A stretch of DNA of 64,000 bases from Molossus alvarezi (taxonomy: Eukaryota; Chordata; Mammalia; Chiroptera; Molossidae). The translations under genes were made by a program, and so were the position numbers. Position 1 is the first letter of the stretch. Each line of letters begins with the position of its first letter. The DNA lies in assembly GCA_037176705.1 (NCBI GenBank), contig CM073905.1, forward strand, positions 31,652,986-31,716,985. The letters are read 5' to 3'. The notes beneath the pieces were generated by a model that was not told where the DNA came from, did not search any database, and worked only from the letters and a program-made list of their open reading frames with translations. Of this stretch, positions 62,430 to 64,000 are shown piece after piece.

Positions 62430-64000
62430 AATGTTAAATAAATTGGAGCAAGGAATGCTAAGGAGAATATTAGGAGTCTGTTTCATCATTTTTGGTGAAA
62501 TACAATGAGAGCCATTAAATAGCTGTTTTGTATATTTTTAATCACATTTAGTTTTTTGATTCTTAAATATGGAACTTTTGTGTGAGTTTTAATTTGTTCA
62601 TATCGATATTAAAATTAATAAACCTGAAGTGTAGGGAAAGAGGCTGGATTTACATTTTATCTATTAAACATATATTGGACAAATACTCTTTCCTAAACAC
62701 TATAGTAGGCATTGTGGATCTAAAAGTAAGAAAGATATGATTCTAGCACTTGAGCTTTTTATATTTTTGATAGGATAGGAGAAATGGAATTGAATTGAAG
62801 CTGAGTAATAACTCCTGTGTTCAGGGCTTATAGGATATATGGTAGAAGAGGAGACAAAATGGGGAAAGGTGGTTGAGGCTGGACAGCAGATAGGTAAATA
62901 GGAATCAGATTCTCTCAGACTTCCTTGGCTTAAACTTTTAGACAATGGACAAAGACTTTGAAGGTTATATGGAATGCCCGGTGACAGATTTCTCCAAGAC
63001 CGCTGAGAAAAATAGCCTGGAAATATGCTTCTGTCATTTCTGAAAGAAAGATATTAGGCAATTTTCACTTAAGGAGAGTATTGATTATCATTTAGCCAAT
63101 TTCATTTGTATATATAATAATATATTGTTATAGATTATTGATCATAACTAAAGCAAAAATAAAATATTTTTAACTACCCCTCCCCCTGAAACCTTTTTAT
63201 TGGAACTTGGGAAAGGAAGTAACTTATTATTATTTCAATTTGTGCACATATCATAATGATACCCTTTGAAAAATTGGTATTTGTATAATTAAGGGTCCCC
63301 TAAAAGCATTAGGATACATTATTTCATAGTAGTTTATGTGAGGCCAGATTGGTGGGCTTACATTTTCAAATAAGGTAGCCTGAATTTAGTTTGTCAGTCC
63401 AATAAAAGCATATGTTTGTGGGGCAACAGAGATAATTATGTATGTAGGATTTTTTTTTTTTAAGTGATATAGTGTAGAGCTAACCAAATACATTGTTGGC
63501 CACTTGATAGACATTGCAGTGAGTTAGATAAAAGGTTTTTAGTTATACTGTGGACTGGGCTATTTCATTTACTTTTAACCATGTTGAATGAAGTGATTTT
63601 TGAGCCAACCATTTTTACTCATTTCTATCTAAGTTTTTGAAGGAGACCGAGAGAAACAAGCTCCTGAAAATTGTATTTTCCATTGATATTGTTGGTGTCT
63701 AAATAGGGAGAAATTTTAGTGTTACTTACATTTTATCCTAAATTTTGGATGGATATAAATATAGTGTCAATTTTGATTTTGTATTAATTAGGCTTTTAGT
63801 TAATATTTCGAAAATATTTGATTCAGCCTCACACCTTTGAAATAGGTGTTGCAAAACTTTTTTTTCCTTTTTCTAAAAAATCACCTTTTGACAGTCTAAG
63901 GAAAGAAAGATGGTTTCATAGTAAGTAATTCCAGGTTTAGTAAATGACTCTTAACTCTCAGAATGGAGTTACTGCATAACTAGATGAATCATGTGGTCCA
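62430..64000. other. Intron 2 spacer to window end
   Basis: AT-rich single-copy DNA. No exon, RNA gene or young repeat recognised. Confidence 0.5.

Overview
This is mammalian nuclear DNA, almost certainly from a vesper (vespertilionid) bat. About 36 tRNA-derived SINEs of the Ves type are scattered on both strands, many with intact target-site duplications (TSDs). Older mammalian repeats (MIR, L2/L3-like, L1M, Tigger, hAT-Charlie, MaLR LTR) lie beneath them. No bacterial, plasmid or viral gene organisation is present.

Only one host gene is visible: the 5' end of MED13L (Mediator kinase-module subunit) on the + strand. A CpG-island promoter and GC-rich 5'UTR occupy about 2.92-4.07 kb. Coding exon 1 is 4072-4143 (24 codons). 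Intron 1 is 4144-41561 (37.4 kb). Coding exon 2 is 41562-41799 (79 codons plus one base). Intron 2 runs from 41800 to the window end. The window therefore encodes residues 1-103 of a protein of about 2,200 residues. A short upstream ORF ends in an ATGA overlap with the MED13L start codon.

Layout: 1-2.9 kb is 5' flank with a purine microsatellite, an L1M fragment, an MLT1-type LTR, a Tigger DNA transposon and MIR pieces. 2.9-4.35 kb is the promoter, 5'UTR and exon 1. 4.35-13.6 kb is AT-rich single-copy intron with no young SINE. 13.6-23 kb is dense Ves SINE, including a three-element nest at 16983-17732. 24.7-31.3 kb is a decayed antisense L1M cut by a full-length HAL1-type element (27072-29286) that has a 5'UTR, ORF1 and 3'UTR but no ORF2, flanked by a perfect 12-bp TSD. 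31.4-41.5 kb mixes old repeats and SINEs. 40.3-45.2 kb around exon 2 is SINE-free. 45.2-64 kb is AT-rich intron 2 with scattered SINEs, L2/L3-like and L1 3' ends, including a 55-nt L1 stub with a 13-bp TSD.

The most notable items are the HAL1-type element, a 3'-terminal hairpin shared by the main SINE subfamily, nested and atypical SINE insertions, and the uORF overlapping the MED13L start. I found no wholly new gene system. Repeat family names come from recognition by eye, not from a database search.
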